Of a stretch of 49,141 bases of DNA, positions 49,062 through 49,141 are shown piece after piece. The position numbers and the translations under genes are program-made. Source of the stretch: Microcoleus sp. FACHB-1515. GTDB taxonomy: Bacteria; Cyanobacteriota; Cyanobacteriia; Elainellales; Elainellaceae. The notes under the pieces were generated by a model. That model did not search any database, was not told the DNA's origin, and was given only the letters and a program-made list of their open reading frames with translations. Position 1 is the first letter of the stretch; every line of letters begins with the position of its first letter. The stretch covers positions 1 through 49,141 of the forward strand of contig NZ_JACJPO010000057.1 in NCBI RefSeq assembly GCF_014696105.1. Direction: 5' to 3'.

Positions 49062-49141
49062 TTATACCAAGCGCCTTAGCATCAGGCGAATCATGGCAAT
49101 GTAGATCAACATCTCGGATGTTTGCGGTAATAACTCATAGT
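49062..49141 (-). mobile_element. C-terminal end of an IS5-type transposase
   Basis: On the minus strand, before stop 49064-49062, the frame reads YELLPQTSEMLIYIAM then IRLMLRRLV. This is the characteristic end (pattern LPxTSExxIYxAMxRLMLRRL) of IS5/IS427-type transposases in cyanobacteria. The rest lies beyond the window. The element end is probably between about 49033 and 49060 and interrupts the toxin gene. Confidence 0.8.

Noticed and set aside
44567-49141. Direct repeat of the tRNA-Arg 3' end marking the far edge of an island
   Set aside because: No copy of the T-arm/acceptor sequence was seen downstream inside the window.

Overview
The window is cyanobacterial chromosomal DNA. Evidence is the very dense HIP1 octamer (GCGATCGC) and CGATCG core, a MinCDE locus with the MinC/D/E order used by cyanobacteria, the magnesium chelatase subunit ChlI, cyanobacterial-type PNPase, ClpB and KARI, a Ser/Thr kinase fused to TPRs, a UPF0182 membrane protein and a Uma2 nuclease. 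The genus cannot be fixed from the sequence alone; a filamentous or Leptolyngbya-like strain is only an impression.

Layout. 1-400: edge of a possible mobile element, then mostly empty. 401-2537: minC-minD-minE. 2623-7683: a REC-GGDEF diguanylate cyclase facing a SNF2/SWIM helicase pair. 7783-12657: a GNAT enzyme, pnp, and a zinc-ribbon protein coupled to a ProA-family gene. 12658-13257: a decayed DDAH gene. 13258-17249: zinc dehydrogenase, sulfotransferase fusion, chlI. 17395-24661: hybrid multi-PAS histidine kinase, nagB, GNAT, YbaK, typA. 24741-26424: a lipoprotein and a membrane protein. 26496-28796: first copy of a structured leader RNA plus a small protein, then a RecQ-type helicase and a short unknown gene. 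29490-35015: clpB with a coupled Uma2 gene, and the kinase-TPR protein. 35167-36566: MarR regulator and DMT exporter. 36567-37753: attC-like inverted repeat, an integron-integrase-like N-terminal fragment, and the second copy of the leader RNA and small protein. 37757-44429: asnS, a palindromic repeat, a coiled-coil protein, UPF0182, ilvC, a low-molecular-weight phosphatase. 44494-49141: tRNA-Arg(CCG), a folded RNA, a NACHT-HEAT STAND protein split by an in-frame stop, a UPF0175/DUF3368 toxin-antitoxin pair, and the end of an IS5-type transposase.

Most genes are housekeeping and sit in short operons. The accessory material lies in two zones: 26.4-37.8 kb, with the twin RNA/small-protein units and an integrase relic, and 44.5-49.1 kb, a defence-like island beside a tRNA.

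The best candidate for an undescribed system is the pair of units at 26.5 kb and 37.2 kb. Each has its own promoter, an RNA of about 200 nt that can fold either as two local hairpins (the second terminator-like) or as one 14-bp long-range helix, a hairpin covering the ribosome binding site, a 92-93 residue protein, and an inverted repeat after the stop codon. The long-range helix keeps its pairing despite base changes between the two copies. All structural claims are from reading by eye; no folding program or database search was run.
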